64,000 bases of DNA from Spongiactinospora rosea (lineage in GTDB: Bacteria; Actinomycetota; Actinomycetes; Streptosporangiales; Streptosporangiaceae), in the NCBI RefSeq assembly GCF_003315795.1, contig NZ_QMEY01000003.1:248001-312000 (forward strand). The letters are read 5' to 3'. A program made the translations under genes and the position numbers. Shown here piece after piece: positions 43,189 through 51,570 of this stretch (position 1 is the first letter of the stretch; each line of letters starts with the position of its first letter). Under the pieces are notes generated by a model that saw nothing but the letters and a program-made list of their open reading frames with translations, did no database searches and was not told where the DNA came from.

Positions 43189-44052
43189 ATGGATCCGGTG
43201 CCCGTGGGGCTGGTGGGGGCGGGGCCGTGGGCCGCGCGGATGCACGCGCCGGTGCTCGCGGCGGGGCCGCACACCAGGCTGGCGGGCGTGTGGGCGCGGC
43301 GTCCCGAGGCCGCCGCGGAGCTCGGCGCGCCCGTCTTCACCCGGCTTGAGGACCTGTTCGAGGTGTGCGAGGCGGTGGCGTTCGCGGTGCCGCCCGCCGT
43401 ACAGGCCGAGCTGGCGGTGCGGGCGGCCCGCGCGGGCAAGGCCCTGCTGCTGGAAAAGCCGCTCGCCGCCGACCTCGATGGCGCCGAACGGGTCGCCGCG
43501 GCGGTGGCCGAGGCCGGTGTGCCCTCCCAGATGGTCTTCTCCTGGCGCTACGCGAAGGGCGTGCGGGAGTTCCTGGCCGAGGCCCGCGCGTGCGAGCCGT
43601 TCGGGGCCCAGGCCCGGTACGTCTCCGGCTCGCTGCGCCCGGAGTCGCCGTTCGCCACCCCCTGGCGGCTGGCCCGTGGCGCGGTGCTCGACATCGGCCC
43701 GCACATGATCGACCTGGTGGACGCGGCCCTCGGCCGCGTGGTGGACGTCCGCGCCCGCGGCAGCGTCCTCGGCTGGGCCGGGCTGCTGCTCGAACACGAG
43801 GGCGGCGCGCTCAGCGAGGTCTCACTGTGCATGAGCGCCCCCGGCGAGCGCGACGCGGCCGTCACCGTGTACGGCGAGCGGGGCCGCGCCCACGTCGATC
43901 ACACCGCGCTCGGCGACGACGTCGTGTTCCCCGCCATGGCCGCCGAGTTCGCCGCGACGGTCAGAAGCGGCGCCCCGCACCCCCTCGACGCCGCCCGCGG
44001 CCTGCACGTGCAGCGGCTGATCGCCGCCGCTGAGGCGCAGTTCACCGCCTGA
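43189..44052 (+). CDS. Gfo/Idh/MocA-family oxidoreductase
   Basis: 287-aa NAD(P)-dependent dehydrogenase-like protein. Rossmann start VGLVGAGPWAARMHAPVLAA and the family motif LLEKPLAADLDGAERV are clear; SWRYAKGVREFL and DIGPHMIDLVDAALG are in the C-terminal domain. AAAGGAGG precedes the ATG. Shorter than typical members (about 330-380 aa), so it is a compact version. Substrate unknown. Convergent with, and overlapping by 11 bp, the ABC membrane-protein gene. Confidence 0.88.
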   Translation: MDPVPVGLVGAGPWAARMHAPVLAAGPHTRLAGVWARRPEAAAELGAPVFTRLEDLFEVCEAVAFAVPPAVQAELAVRAARAGKALLLEKPLAADLDGAERVAAAVAEAGVPSQMVFSWRYAKGVREFLAEARACEPFGAQARYVSGSLRPESPFATPWRLARGAVLDIGPHMIDLVDAALGRVVDVRARGSVLGWAGLLLEHEGGALSEVSLCMSAPGERDAAVTVYGERGRAHVDHTALGDDVVFPAMAAEFAATVRSGAPHPLDAARGLHVQRLIAAAEAQFTA

Positions 44053-44650
44053 GCGCGACGGCCGTGAGCAACAGCCCCGCCACGTACACCGCTACCGCGA
44101 ACGCCCACGACACCGGGTCATCGGCGGCCCGCAACGGCACCAGCCACCACGGCCGGAAGTCACGCGGGTGCCCGCCGGCCGCGTACAGCATGACCATGAA
44201 CGCGACCAGCGGCGTGCTCAGCGCCGCCATGTGACCGAGCACCCGCCCGATCACCAGTGCCGCGCCGCTGAGAAACAGGAACGTCCTTCCGGCCTGGAGC
44301 AGCCACTCCTGCCCCAGGCCCGACACCGCCCCCGCTGCGAGGCAGCCCGCCGCCGCCACGGACAGCGCGGCGGCCCAGCCCGTGCTCCACAGGCTCAGCG
44401 GCCGGGGTGGGGCCGCCTCCAGGTCCCGATGCTCGGACCGGGTGACCAGGACGACGGCGGCGGCCAGGACGATCGGAACGGCGAAGGTCAGCGGGACGAA
44501 CACGTCCCGCGCGGCCAGTGGCGGCCTTATCCATAGGGCCACCCGGCCCCACAGCGGGCAGGTGAGGAGCAGCCCGGCCATGATGGCGCCGGCCGTCGCC
44601 GCGTTGCGGGCCCGTCCGCACAGCAGCGCGCCGCGGGCGGGGGAGGTCAT
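44042..44650 (-). CDS. Membrane protein of ABC-type export locus
   Basis: 202 aa with about six hydrophobic segments (AGAIMAGLLLTCPLWG, VFVPLTFAVPIVLAAAVVLV, AALSVAAAGCLAAGAVSG, LFLSGAALVIGRVLG, PLVAFMVMLYAAGG, SWAFAVAVYVAGLLLTAVA). No known family motif. Its start is 5 bp beyond the stop of the larger membrane protein, which follows the ATPase gene, so it is likely a second transmembrane subunit of the same ABC system. Confidence 0.75.
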   Translation of the reverse strand: MTSPARGALLCGRARNAATAGAIMAGLLLTCPLWGRVALWIRPPLAARDVFVPLTFAVPIVLAAAVVLVTRSEHRDLEAAPPRPLSLWSTGWAAALSVAAAGCLAAGAVSGLGQEWLLQAGRTFLFLSGAALVIGRVLGHMAALSTPLVAFMVMLYAAGGHPRDFRPWWLVPLRAADDPVSWAFAVAVYVAGLLLTAVALRR

Positions 44651-44654
44651 CGGG

Positions 44655-45974
44655 TCACCGGGTCGCCGGCCAGCCGGGCAGCGGGGCCTTCGGGGCCGCG
44701 CGGTCACAGGAGCCGAGTGAGTCGATGGCCGCCTCCAGCCAGCGGTCTTGGGCGGCGGTGTCCAGTCGCATGAACCTCTCGATGTCGCGGTCCAGGCTCC
44801 GCCACCCGGTGCCGCCGGGCAACCCGGCCCGCAGCGCGAGGATCGAGTGGATGTAGAACGTGATCGGGGCGGCGTCCGCCGAATCCGGGTAGAGCCGGTC
44901 ACCGCAGGGGAGCCGGTCGCCCTCGCGGGACACCACCGTGTCCAGGATCGACCGCGTCAGGCCGGGCACGGTGGGCCTGGCATCGCCGATATGGATGGAC
45001 GTACCGGGACCCGCGCCGGCCAGGCCGAACTGGGACAGCCGGGCGGGGAAGCCCTCCAGCGTGCCCGCGCCCTGCCGGGCCCTGACGTAGGCCGAGGTCA
45101 CCAACGGTCGCAGGTACTCATCGCTCGGCCACAGGCACACCGTGCCGCCCTGCCCGGCGGGCGCGCAGGCGGCGGCGGGCGGCGTGCGCTTGATCGGGAT
45201 GGGGCCGGAATAGGTGACCAGGAACACCGCGGACGCCACGGCGGCGGCGACCACCAGGCCGCGCAGCAACACCCCGCCCCAGTGCTGGGTGCCGTCCAGT
45301 GACAGCACGACGATCAGCGACAGGCCGCCGAGCAGCAGCCAGCACACGATGCCCACCGCCAGGTCGCCGGGCAGGGAGCCGATCGGGTCCCAGCGTTCGC
45401 CGAACACGGGGTAGAGCAGCCCGGTCCGGCTGCGTCCGTCGTAGGAGACCATGGCCCCGCCGAAGTACAGGACCGCGCCGAGGACGACGGGGACGAGTTT
45501 GCGCGGCCACAGCGAACCCACCGCGATCCCGATCGACGCGCCGAAGACGAGGAAGGCGGCATTGAGCGCGAGGAGGTCCCAGGGCGGCTCCCCGGCGGGG
45601 TTCACCTGGGCGGTCTGCCAGAAGGCCAGGGCGGTCATGGCCGCGTACCCGGGCAGCGCCCACAGGCACACCGTCGCCAGCAGCGACAGCAGGCGGGCCG
45701 ACCGGCCCCGCGCCGCGGCGTCCTCCAGCACGGCTTGTCCGGTGCGTCGTGCGTCACCGGCCAGCCATGCCGCGATGACCGCCGTCAGCGGGCACAGCAC
45801 GGCGCCCGCGGCGGAGTTCAGGGCGAGGCCGGTGTTGATCCACCGGCCCAGCCAGTTCTGCTGGTGCTGGAACGCCAGCCATACCGACGCCGCCCACAGC
45901 AACGGGATGCCCGCCAGGGCAGGGCTGCGCCGCGCGCGGATCCACATGATCCGCAGGCTGGTCAGGGCTCTCAC
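44655..45974 (-). CDS. ABC transporter membrane subunit with extracytoplasmic C-terminal domain
   Basis: 439 aa. Six or so membrane helices in the first 260 residues (LWAASVWLAFQ, AVLCPLTAVIAAWLAGD, LLATVCLWALPGYAA, GIVCWLLLGGLSLIVVLSL, LVVAAAVASAVFLVTYSG) precede a soluble domain of roughly 175 residues with Cys pairs (ACAPAGQGGTVCLW; LPCGD; GSCDRA). Overlaps the ATPase gene by 4 bp (ATGA). The exported tail is unusual for an ABC-2-like permease and might engage the secreted protein encoded upstream. Confidence 0.78.
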   Translation of the reverse strand: MRALTSLRIMWIRARRSPALAGIPLLWAASVWLAFQHQQNWLGRWINTGLALNSAAGAVLCPLTAVIAAWLAGDARRTGQAVLEDAAARGRSARLLSLLATVCLWALPGYAAMTALAFWQTAQVNPAGEPPWDLLALNAAFLVFGASIGIAVGSLWPRKLVPVVLGAVLYFGGAMVSYDGRSRTGLLYPVFGERWDPIGSLPGDLAVGIVCWLLLGGLSLIVVLSLDGTQHWGGVLLRGLVVAAAVASAVFLVTYSGPIPIKRTPPAAACAPAGQGGTVCLWPSDEYLRPLVTSAYVRARQGAGTLEGFPARLSQFGLAGAGPGTSIHIGDARPTVPGLTRSILDTVVSREGDRLPCGDRLYPDSADAAPITFYIHSILALRAGLPGGTGWRSLDRDIERFMRLDTAAQDRWLEAAIDSLGSCDRAAPKAPLPGWPATR

Positions 45975-46771
45975 CGCTCGTCCAGGGGCATCATTGAGCG
46001 GTCCGCTTTGGACATCAGCGCCAGATACGCTCTTTCGACGTCGGAGGTGGTGACGCCGCCGGGCTCGCCCGCCAGGGCGACCAGTTCCGGCACCTCCCCG
46101 GTGAAGATCACCCGTCCGTCCTTCAGTACGACGGCGCGCGCCGCCAGCGCGGCGACGTCTTCCACCAGGTGCGTGCTGACCAGCACCGTCATGGTGTCCG
46201 GCAGTGCCTTGATCACCTGCCGCAGCCGGACGCGCTGCTCAGGGTCCAATCCGTTGGCGGGCTCGTCGAGCAGGATCAGATCCGGCTCGTGCACGATGGC
46301 CTGGGCGATGCCGACCCGGCGCAGCATGCCACCGGACAACTCACGCAGCCGCCGCGCGCCCGTTCCCGCGAGATCCACGAGTTCGAGCACTTCGTGAATT
46401 CGGGCCCGTAGGTCGGGTCGCCGATATTTCCGCAGCCAGGCGGCGTATTCAAGGGTCTCCGCCACGGTGAAACGCGGATGGAAGGTGAAATTCTGCGGAA
46501 GCAGCCCGATCCGGCGTCGCAGCCGGGCCGTCTTCCGCGCCGCCTGCCACGACAGCAGCCGTGGCGTCGCGGTCATCCGGAATCCATGGACGACGACCTC
46601 GCCGTCCTGGATCGGATATGCCGTCGAAAGGAGGTTCAGCAATGTGGATTTGCCCGCGCCGTTCGGCCCTAATAACGCGGTTACCCCGCGCGGCACGGTG
46701 ACACTGATGCCGTTCAGCGCCACCGTGCGGCCGTAGCGGTGGGAGAGTTCAGAGATCTGCACCGCGTCCAT
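45971..46771 (-). CDS. ABC transporter ATP-binding protein (ABC-2/drug-export type)
   Basis: 266 aa. Walker A LLGPNGAGKST, signature RELSGGMLRRVGIAQA, Walker B ILLDEPANGLDPEQR, H-loop VLVSTHLVEDVAALA: the CcmA/NatA type associated with exporters. It follows the gene of a small secreted protein (39-bp gap) and is coupled to the membrane subunit downstream. Cargo is unknown; export of, or resistance to, a peptide is possible. Confidence 0.9.
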   Translation of the reverse strand: MDAVQISELSHRYGRTVALNGISVTVPRGVTALLGPNGAGKSTLLNLLSTAYPIQDGEVVVHGFRMTATPRLLSWQAARKTARLRRRIGLLPQNFTFHPRFTVAETLEYAAWLRKYRRPDLRARIHEVLELVDLAGTGARRLRELSGGMLRRVGIAQAIVHEPDLILLDEPANGLDPEQRVRLRQVIKALPDTMTVLVSTHLVEDVAALAARAVVLKDGRVIFTGEVPELVALAGEPGGVTTSDVERAYLALMSKADRSMMPLDER

Positions 46772-46810
46772 GTGTTTCAGTGTTCGGATTTTCCGTTCGC
46801 CTATCGCCTA

Positions 46811-47248
46811 TCAGTATGCGTCAGCATACGAGTAGGTCGTCGAATCCTCATCCCCGTCCAGTGGATACGCGGTGAGGTCGGTGTAATACTGCCGGTTGAT
46901 GCTGGTGGCGCCGCCGCTACCGCACTGCTTACCGTTGGGGCCCTGGTAGGTGGCCCCCGTGATGAAGGCGTCGGGCCAGTTGTCCCGGCCCTCGTATAAG
47001 GACGCGGCGGCCGCCGAGTCGGGATTGGTCGCCCCGACCATGTTGCCGCATTGGCGGGCACGGCCCGTTGATGGGCCGTAGAAGTAGCTCCCTTCCTGTG
47101 ACCCCCAGCCGGAGATGGTGACCCGGCTGCGGGATATTTCGCTCGCGATCGCCGGGGTTACGGAAGCCGTGACGGCCGCCACCATGATGGAGACGGCGGC
47201 AGCGTAGCGGATGCTGGTCCATTTTGTGCCGGGTGTTCGGTGTGTCAT
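46811..47248 (-). CDS. Small secreted protein upstream of the ABC locus
   Basis: 145 aa from ATG 47248 (AAAGGGGATACGAA upstream); an ATG at 47287 is in frame but has no ribosome site. Signal peptide IRYAAAVSIMVAAVTASVTPAIASE, then about 100 residues of exported sequence with two cysteines (RQCGNM, GKQCGSGG), likely one disulfide, and an acidic Tyr-rich tail (DGDEDSTTYSYADAY). No family recognised. It is the first gene of the ABC operon, so it may be the exporter's accessory or client. Confidence 0.75.
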   Translation of the reverse strand: MTHRTPGTKWTSIRYAAAVSIMVAAVTASVTPAIASEISRSRVTISGWGSQEGSYFYGPSTGRARQCGNMVGATNPDSAAAASLYEGRDNWPDAFITGATYQGPNGKQCGSGGATSINRQYYTDLTAYPLDGDEDSTTYSYADAY

Positions 47249-47407
47249 TTCGTATCCCCTTTGCTCATATATCGAGGACACTGGCATAAGCGTGATCGTT
47301 TCGGCAATGATCCCATCGATGTGATCTTCATCACAGTGAATTAGACCCTGATCAGCGGTATCAGTGGGCCCGGAAAGGCTTCTTTTGGCTGGCCGCGAAG
47401 GCGTGGC

Positions 47408-48094
47408 TCAGTGCTTGATCGCTGGGGTTTCCGCGGTTTTCCAGGCGTGCTGGAGGAGGTCGGCGAAGAGCTCGGGGGGCTGGGCTCCGGCGATGACGTG
47501 GGTGTGTTGGAAGACGAAGGACGGGGCGCCGGTGATGCCGAGGGTGTGGGCCTGGGCCGTGTCGGCGCGTACGGCGTCGGCGTATTCGTCGCCCGCGAGC
47601 ACTGCATGGACCCTGCTGGGGGGCAGGCCGGTGGAGAGGGCCAGGGCGGTCAGGGTGTCGTGGTCCGAGAGCAGGGCGCCCTCGGTGGCGAAGGCGCGCA
47701 TCAGGCGGTCCCACAGCGCGTCCGCGCGGTCGTGGGCGGCGGCGAGGTGGATGAGGCGGTGGGCGTCGAAGCTGTTGACCGGGCGGGCCTCGGCCATGTT
47801 CAGGCGCAGCCCGGATTCGGCGGCGAGGTCGTCCAGTCTGGCGATCGCCTCGTCGGCCTGCGCGGGGGACAGGCCGAGATCGCGCTGGATGCGGTGGGGG
47901 ACGCGCAGTGGCGGGCGCGCGGGGTCGTCGTGGCGGGGGCCGGTGGGGTCGAGTTCCAGGCTGCGGATCCGGACGTCCACGCGGTCGCGGTGGCCGAAGC
48001 CGGCGAGCGCGGCCTGGAAGCGGTGCCTGCCCAGGTAGCACCAGGGGCAGACGACATCGGTCCATATCTCGACGCTGATCCTCTTGCTGTCCAT
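47408..48094 (-). CDS. FrnE/DsbA-like thiol oxidoreductase
   Basis: 228 aa, cytoplasmic DsbA-family protein (COG2761, FrnE). The active site is VEIWTDVVCPWCYLGRHRF with CPWC; a helical insert follows (NSFDAHRLIHLAAAHD) and the cis-Pro loop is GITGAPSFVFQ. Members act as disulfide isomerase-like proteins or polyketide-modifying enzymes. Divergent from an HxlR regulator across a 12-bp palindrome, which suggests control by a redox- or aldehyde-sensing switch. Confidence 0.9.
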   Translation of the reverse strand: MDSKRISVEIWTDVVCPWCYLGRHRFQAALAGFGHRDRVDVRIRSLELDPTGPRHDDPARPPLRVPHRIQRDLGLSPAQADEAIARLDDLAAESGLRLNMAEARPVNSFDAHRLIHLAAAHDRADALWDRLMRAFATEGALLSDHDTLTALALSTGLPPSRVHAVLAGDEYADAVRADTAQAHTLGITGAPSFVFQHTHVIAGAQPPELFADLLQHAWKTAETPAIKH

Positions 48095-48129
48095 ACCGGC
48101 TCACGCTAGGAGATGAGCTTTCTCATCGT

Positions 48130-48141
48130 AAGTACGTACTT
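48130..48141. promoter_or_regulatory. Palindromic operator between frnE-like and hxlR genes
   Basis: Perfect 12-bp palindrome AAGTACGTACTT in the 64-bp divergent promoter, with flanking GTAAG/CTTAC-like sequence (TCGTAAGT, GAGTAAGC). HxlR-family dimers typically bind GTAC-rich inverted repeats, so this is the likely site of the regulator encoded at 48159. Confidence 0.7.
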
Positions 48142-48158
48142 CTGAGTAAGCTCCTGAC

Positions 48159-48560
48159 ATGTCCGATGCCCCAGACGCCCCCGTGACCCTCAACGACGTC
48201 TTCCAGCGCGACTGCCCCGGCCGGGTCGTGATCGACCACATCGCCGGCCGCTGGGGGATGCTCATCCTGGTGGCGCTCTGCGAGCGGCCCATGCGCTTCT
48301 TCATGCTGCGCGACCGGATCGGCGGGATCAGCGAGAAGATGCTGTCCCAGACCCTCAAGACGCTGGTCCGCGACGGGCTGGTGGCGCGCGAGGTCGAGCC
48401 GTCCACGCCGCCCAAGGTCACCTACCGGCTCACCCCGCTCGGCGGCGAGCTGGCGGGCGCGGTGCGCACGCTGGTCGGCTTCATCGGCGAACGGGTCCCC
48501 GCCATCATGGCCGCGCAGCGGCGCTACGACCGCGGGGACGGCCCTCCTGAGGGGGATTGA
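48159..48560 (+). CDS. HxlR-family transcriptional regulator
   Basis: 133-aa winged-helix regulator: CPGRVVIDHIAGRWGMLILVALCERPMRF (in part), LRDRIGGISEKMLSQTLKTLVRDGLVAREVEPS (in part). The CP dipeptide at the N-terminal end of the HTH (DCPGR) is the position of the redox-sensing Cys in YodB/HxlR-type regulators, so thiol control of the divergent FrnE/DsbA-like gene is attractive. Likely also autoregulated through the palindrome upstream. Its stop is directly followed by the cobalamin riboswitch. Confidence 0.9.
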   Translation: MSDAPDAPVTLNDVFQRDCPGRVVIDHIAGRWGMLILVALCERPMRFFMLRDRIGGISEKMLSQTLKTLVRDGLVAREVEPSTPPKVTYRLTPLGGELAGAVRTLVGFIGERVPAIMAAQRRYDRGDGPPEGD

Positions 48561-48685
48561 TACCGTTTGCCGGACGCGCTGCGCACAGCGAAGTCCGGTG
48601 AGAGACCGGCGCTGTCCCGCAACTGTGACGGCCCCCGCGCGGGCCGAAGCCAGGTCGCCTGTGCGCCGCGCCGACGTCACAGCCC
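48561..48685 (+). ncRNA. Cobalamin riboswitch
   Basis: Core elements of the AdoCbl/B12 riboswitch are legible: GAAGTCCGGTGAGAGACCGG, then GCTGTCCCGCAACTGTGA (48611-48628), and a B12-box-like GAAGCCAGGTCGCCTG (48646-48661). It begins right after the hxlR stop and precedes btuF by about 70 bp. High cobalamin should lower expression of the btuFCD-cbiZ operon. Exact ends are approximate. Confidence 0.93.
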
Positions 48686-48752
48686 TCGCGGAAAAGGGTG
48701 ATCCGTCGTTTCACGGGTCTCTCGGTTCCAGCGACTCTGGAAAGGATTCCTT

Positions 48753-49706
48753 GTGAGGCCCTTGAGATCGGCCTTCGCGGGTGTCTTGCTCGGGGTGCTG
48801 GCGCTGGCCGGATGCGGTCAGACAGGCACGACGGGCGGGCAGACCGCCGCCTCGGCGACGCCCGCCGCCTCCCCCGGCGCCGGATTCCCGGTCACCGTAC
48901 AGGCCGGCAACGGCACGGTCACCATCGCCGAGCGCCCGCGCCGCATCGTCTCACTCAACCCCACCGCCACTGAGAACCTGTTCGCGATCGGCGCCGGGCC
49001 GCAGGTCATCGCCGTCGATGACCTGTCCAACCACCCGAAGGAGGCGCCGAAGACCGCGCTCTCCGGGTTCAAGCCCAACGCCGAGGCGATCATCGCGCAG
49101 AAGCCCGACCTGGTGGTGCTCAGCAATGACCTCGGCGGCGTGGTCGCCGCCCTGCAGAAGGTCAAGGTGCCGGTGCTGCTCGAACCGGCCGCCACCAAGC
49201 TGGCCGAGAGCTACGACCAGATCACCGACCTCGGCGCGGCCACCGGCAACGCGTCCGGCGCGGCCAAGGTCGTGGCGGGCATGAAGGAGAAGATCGAGGG
49301 CCTGGCCGCCGCCGCGCCCAAGGACCACAAGCTCACGTACTACCACGAGCTGGACGTCACCCCGTACTCCGCGACCTCCGGCACCTTCATCGGCGAGATC
49401 TACGGCCTCTTCGGGCTGCGCAACATCGCCGACGAGGCCCCCGACGCGGCGGGCGGCTACCCCAAGCTGTCGGCCGAGTTCGTCGCCAAGGCCGACCCCG
49501 ACCTGATCTTCCTGGCCGACGTCAAGTGCTGCGGCCAGTCCAAGAAGACGCTGGCCGAGCGGCCGGGCTGGAGCGGCCTTTCGGCGATCAAGAACGACCG
49601 GGTGGTGCAGCTCGACGATGACATCGTCTCCCGCTGGGGGCCGCGCGCGGCCGAGTTCGCCCAGGTCGTCGCCGACGCCGTAGCGAAGGCCGCGGCCGGC
49701 GGGTGA
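48753..49706 (+). CDS. btuF: Cobalamin/corrinoid ABC transporter binding lipoprotein
   Basis: 317 aa. Signal peptide with lipobox LALAGC, then a BtuF/FhuD-type binding fold: RPRRIVSLNPTATENLFAIGAG, KPDLVVLSNDLGGV and HELDVTPYSATSGTFIGEIYGLFG. The GTG start has AAAGGA upstream. Identification as the corrinoid binder rests on the riboswitch upstream and cbiZ in the operon, not on the protein alone. Overlaps btuC by 4 bp (GTGA). Confidence 0.9.
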   Translation: MRPLRSAFAGVLLGVLALAGCGQTGTTGGQTAASATPAASPGAGFPVTVQAGNGTVTIAERPRRIVSLNPTATENLFAIGAGPQVIAVDDLSNHPKEAPKTALSGFKPNAEAIIAQKPDLVVLSNDLGGVVAALQKVKVPVLLEPAATKLAESYDQITDLGAATGNASGAAKVVAGMKEKIEGLAAAAPKDHKLTYYHELDVTPYSATSGTFIGEIYGLFGLRNIADEAPDAAGGYPKLSAEFVAKADPDLIFLADVKCCGQSKKTLAERPGWSGLSAIKNDRVVQLDDDIVSRWGPRAAEFAQVVADAVAKAAAGG

Positions 49707-50794
49707 CGCACTCCCCGTCCGCCCCTCCGGGCCGACCGCCGCGCGCGTCCGCCCCGGACGGGCAGGCGCGGGCGTCCGCGCGGCTGCGGCCCTGGTGGGT
49801 CGCCGCCGCGCTGCTGTTCCTGGCGGGCAGCCTGCTGGCCGGGCTGCTCACCGGGGCCGCGGAGATCCCGGTGCGGGGGGTCGTGCTCCAGGCGATGGAC
49901 TGGCTGCCGTTCGTCTCGGCCGACCACGGCCTCACCCCCGTCGAGCAGGGCGTGCTGGTGGAGCTGCGGCTGCCCCGGGTCCTGATCGCCGCCGTGGTGG
50001 GCGGCCTGCTCGCCATCGCGGGAGCCGGATACCAGGGCGTGTTCCGCAACCCGCTGGCCGATCCCTACCTGCTCGGGGCCGCCGCGGGCGCGGGGCTCGC
50101 GGTGACGCTGGCGATCGTGCTGATCGGCGGGGACGCCGGGGCCGCGCTGGTCCCGCCGATGGCGTTCGGCGGCGCGGTCGGCGGGGTCTTCCTGGCGTAC
50201 GCGCTCGGCCACACCGCCCGCCGCGGCGGCACCGCGACGCTGGTCCTGGCCGGGGTAGCGGTCACCTCCTTCCTCACCTCGATCCAGACCTTCGTCCAGC
50301 AGCTCAAGGTCGAAGAGCTCCAGCGCATCTACGCCTGGATCCTCGGCGACGTCGGCGGCGGCTGGGAGGACCTGCGGCTGGTCGCCCCCTACGCCGCGTT
50401 CGCGGCGGTGGTGATGCTGCTGCACGGCCGCATGCTGGACGTGCTGTCGGTCGGCGACGACGAGGCGGTCAGCCTGGGCGTGCGCGCCACCCGGGTACGC
50501 CTGGCCGTGCTGCTGGCCGCGTCCCTGGCCACGGCGGCGGCGGTCGCGGTGAGCGGGCTGATCGCGTTCGTCGGCATCGTGGTCCCGCACCTGGTGCGCC
50601 GCCTGGCGGGCGGGTCCTACCGGGTGGTGCTGCCGCTCTCGCTGGTCGGCGGGGCGGCGTTCCTGGTGCTCGCCGACCTGGTGGCGCGGACCATGCTGGC
50701 CCCCGCGGAGCTGCCCATCGGCGTCGTCACGGCGTTCGTCGGCGCGCCGTTCTTCGTCTTCGTGCTCCGGCTCACCCGCAGGGTGGACACATGA
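49703..50794 (+). CDS. btuC: Cobalamin ABC transporter permease
   Basis: 363-aa FecCD/BtuC-type permease with about ten helices. Landmarks: LRLPRVLIAAVVGGLLAIAGAGYQGVFRNPLADPYLLG (in part) and GLIAFVGIVVPHLVRRLAGG. A 30-residue Pro/Ala-rich cytoplasmic N-tail precedes the first helix. Translationally coupled to btuF (GTGA) and btuD (ATGA). Confidence 0.92.
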   Translation: MTHSPSAPPGRPPRASAPDGQARASARLRPWWVAAALLFLAGSLLAGLLTGAAEIPVRGVVLQAMDWLPFVSADHGLTPVEQGVLVELRLPRVLIAAVVGGLLAIAGAGYQGVFRNPLADPYLLGAAAGAGLAVTLAIVLIGGDAGAALVPPMAFGGAVGGVFLAYALGHTARRGGTATLVLAGVAVTSFLTSIQTFVQQLKVEELQRIYAWILGDVGGGWEDLRLVAPYAAFAAVVMLLHGRMLDVLSVGDDEAVSLGVRATRVRLAVLLAASLATAAAVAVSGLIAFVGIVVPHLVRRLAGGSYRVVLPLSLVGGAAFLVLADLVARTMLAPAELPIGVVTAFVGAPFFVFVLRLTRRVDT

Positions 50795-51570
50795 GCATGA
50801 TCTCCGTCAGCGGGCTGACCGTCACCCTGGGCGGCCGCGACGTGCTCCGCGGCGTCGATCTCGACGTGCGGCGCGGCGGCTGGCTGGCGGTGATCGGCCC
50901 CAACGGGGCCGGGAAGTCCACACTGCTGCGGGCCCTCGCCGGGGTCCTGGACGGCCAGGGGGAGATCCTGATCGACGGGACGCCCGCGGCCGGGCTGTCG
51001 CCGCGGCGGCGGGCGCGGCTGGTCGCCTTCGCCCCGCAGACCCCCGCGCTGCCCCCCGACATGACCGTCTACGACTACGCGCTGCTCGGCCGCACCCCCT
51101 ACATCCGCTATCTGGGGCGGGAGAGCAGGGCCGACCGCGAGGTCACCGCCGGGGTGCTCGACCGCCTGGACCTGGGCGGGTTCGCCGCGCGGCGGCTGGG
51201 CCACCTGTCCGGCGGCGAGCGGCAGCGCGTGGTGATCGCCCGCGCCCTCGTCCAGCAGGCTCCGGTACTGCTGCTCGACGAGCCGACGACCGCGCTCGAC
51301 CTCGGGCACCAGCAGCAGGTGCTCGAACTGGTGGACCGGCTGCGGCTGGCCGACCGGCTCACCGTGCTGTCCTCGCTGCACGACCTGAGCCTGGCCGGGC
51401 AGTACGCCGACACCATGACGCTGATCGCGGGCGGCGCGGCCGTGGCCTCCGGGCCCCCGGCGGCGGTGCTGACCGAGGAGTTGATCGCCGACCACTTCGG
51501 GGCCACCGTGAAGGTGGCGGCGGGGCCGGACGGAAGGCCCCACGTCCACCTGATGAGAGGGGATCGATGA
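50791..51570 (+). CDS. btuD: Cobalamin ABC transporter ATP-binding protein
   Basis: 259 aa. Walker A IGPNGAGKST, signature HLSGGERQR, Walker B LLLDEPTTALDLGHQ, and an H-loop in LSSLHDLSLAGQYAD: a BtuD/FepC-type ATPase. ATG overlaps the btuC stop and its own stop overlaps the cbiZ start, so all four genes are coupled. Confidence 0.93.
   Translation: MSMISVSGLTVTLGGRDVLRGVDLDVRRGGWLAVIGPNGAGKSTLLRALAGVLDGQGEILIDGTPAAGLSPRRRARLVAFAPQTPALPPDMTVYDYALLGRTPYIRYLGRESRADREVTAGVLDRLDLGGFAARRLGHLSGGERQRVVIARALVQQAPVLLLDEPTTALDLGHQQQVLELVDRLRLADRLTVLSSLHDLSLAGQYADTMTLIAGGAAVASGPPAAVLTEELIADHFGATVKVAAGPDGRPHVHLMRGDR

Noticed and set aside
44655..44902. N-terminal extension of the 202-aa membrane protein
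   Set aside because: Non-hydrophobic Arg/Pro-rich sequence overlapping the upstream membrane-protein gene; ATG at 44650 fits the operon spacing.
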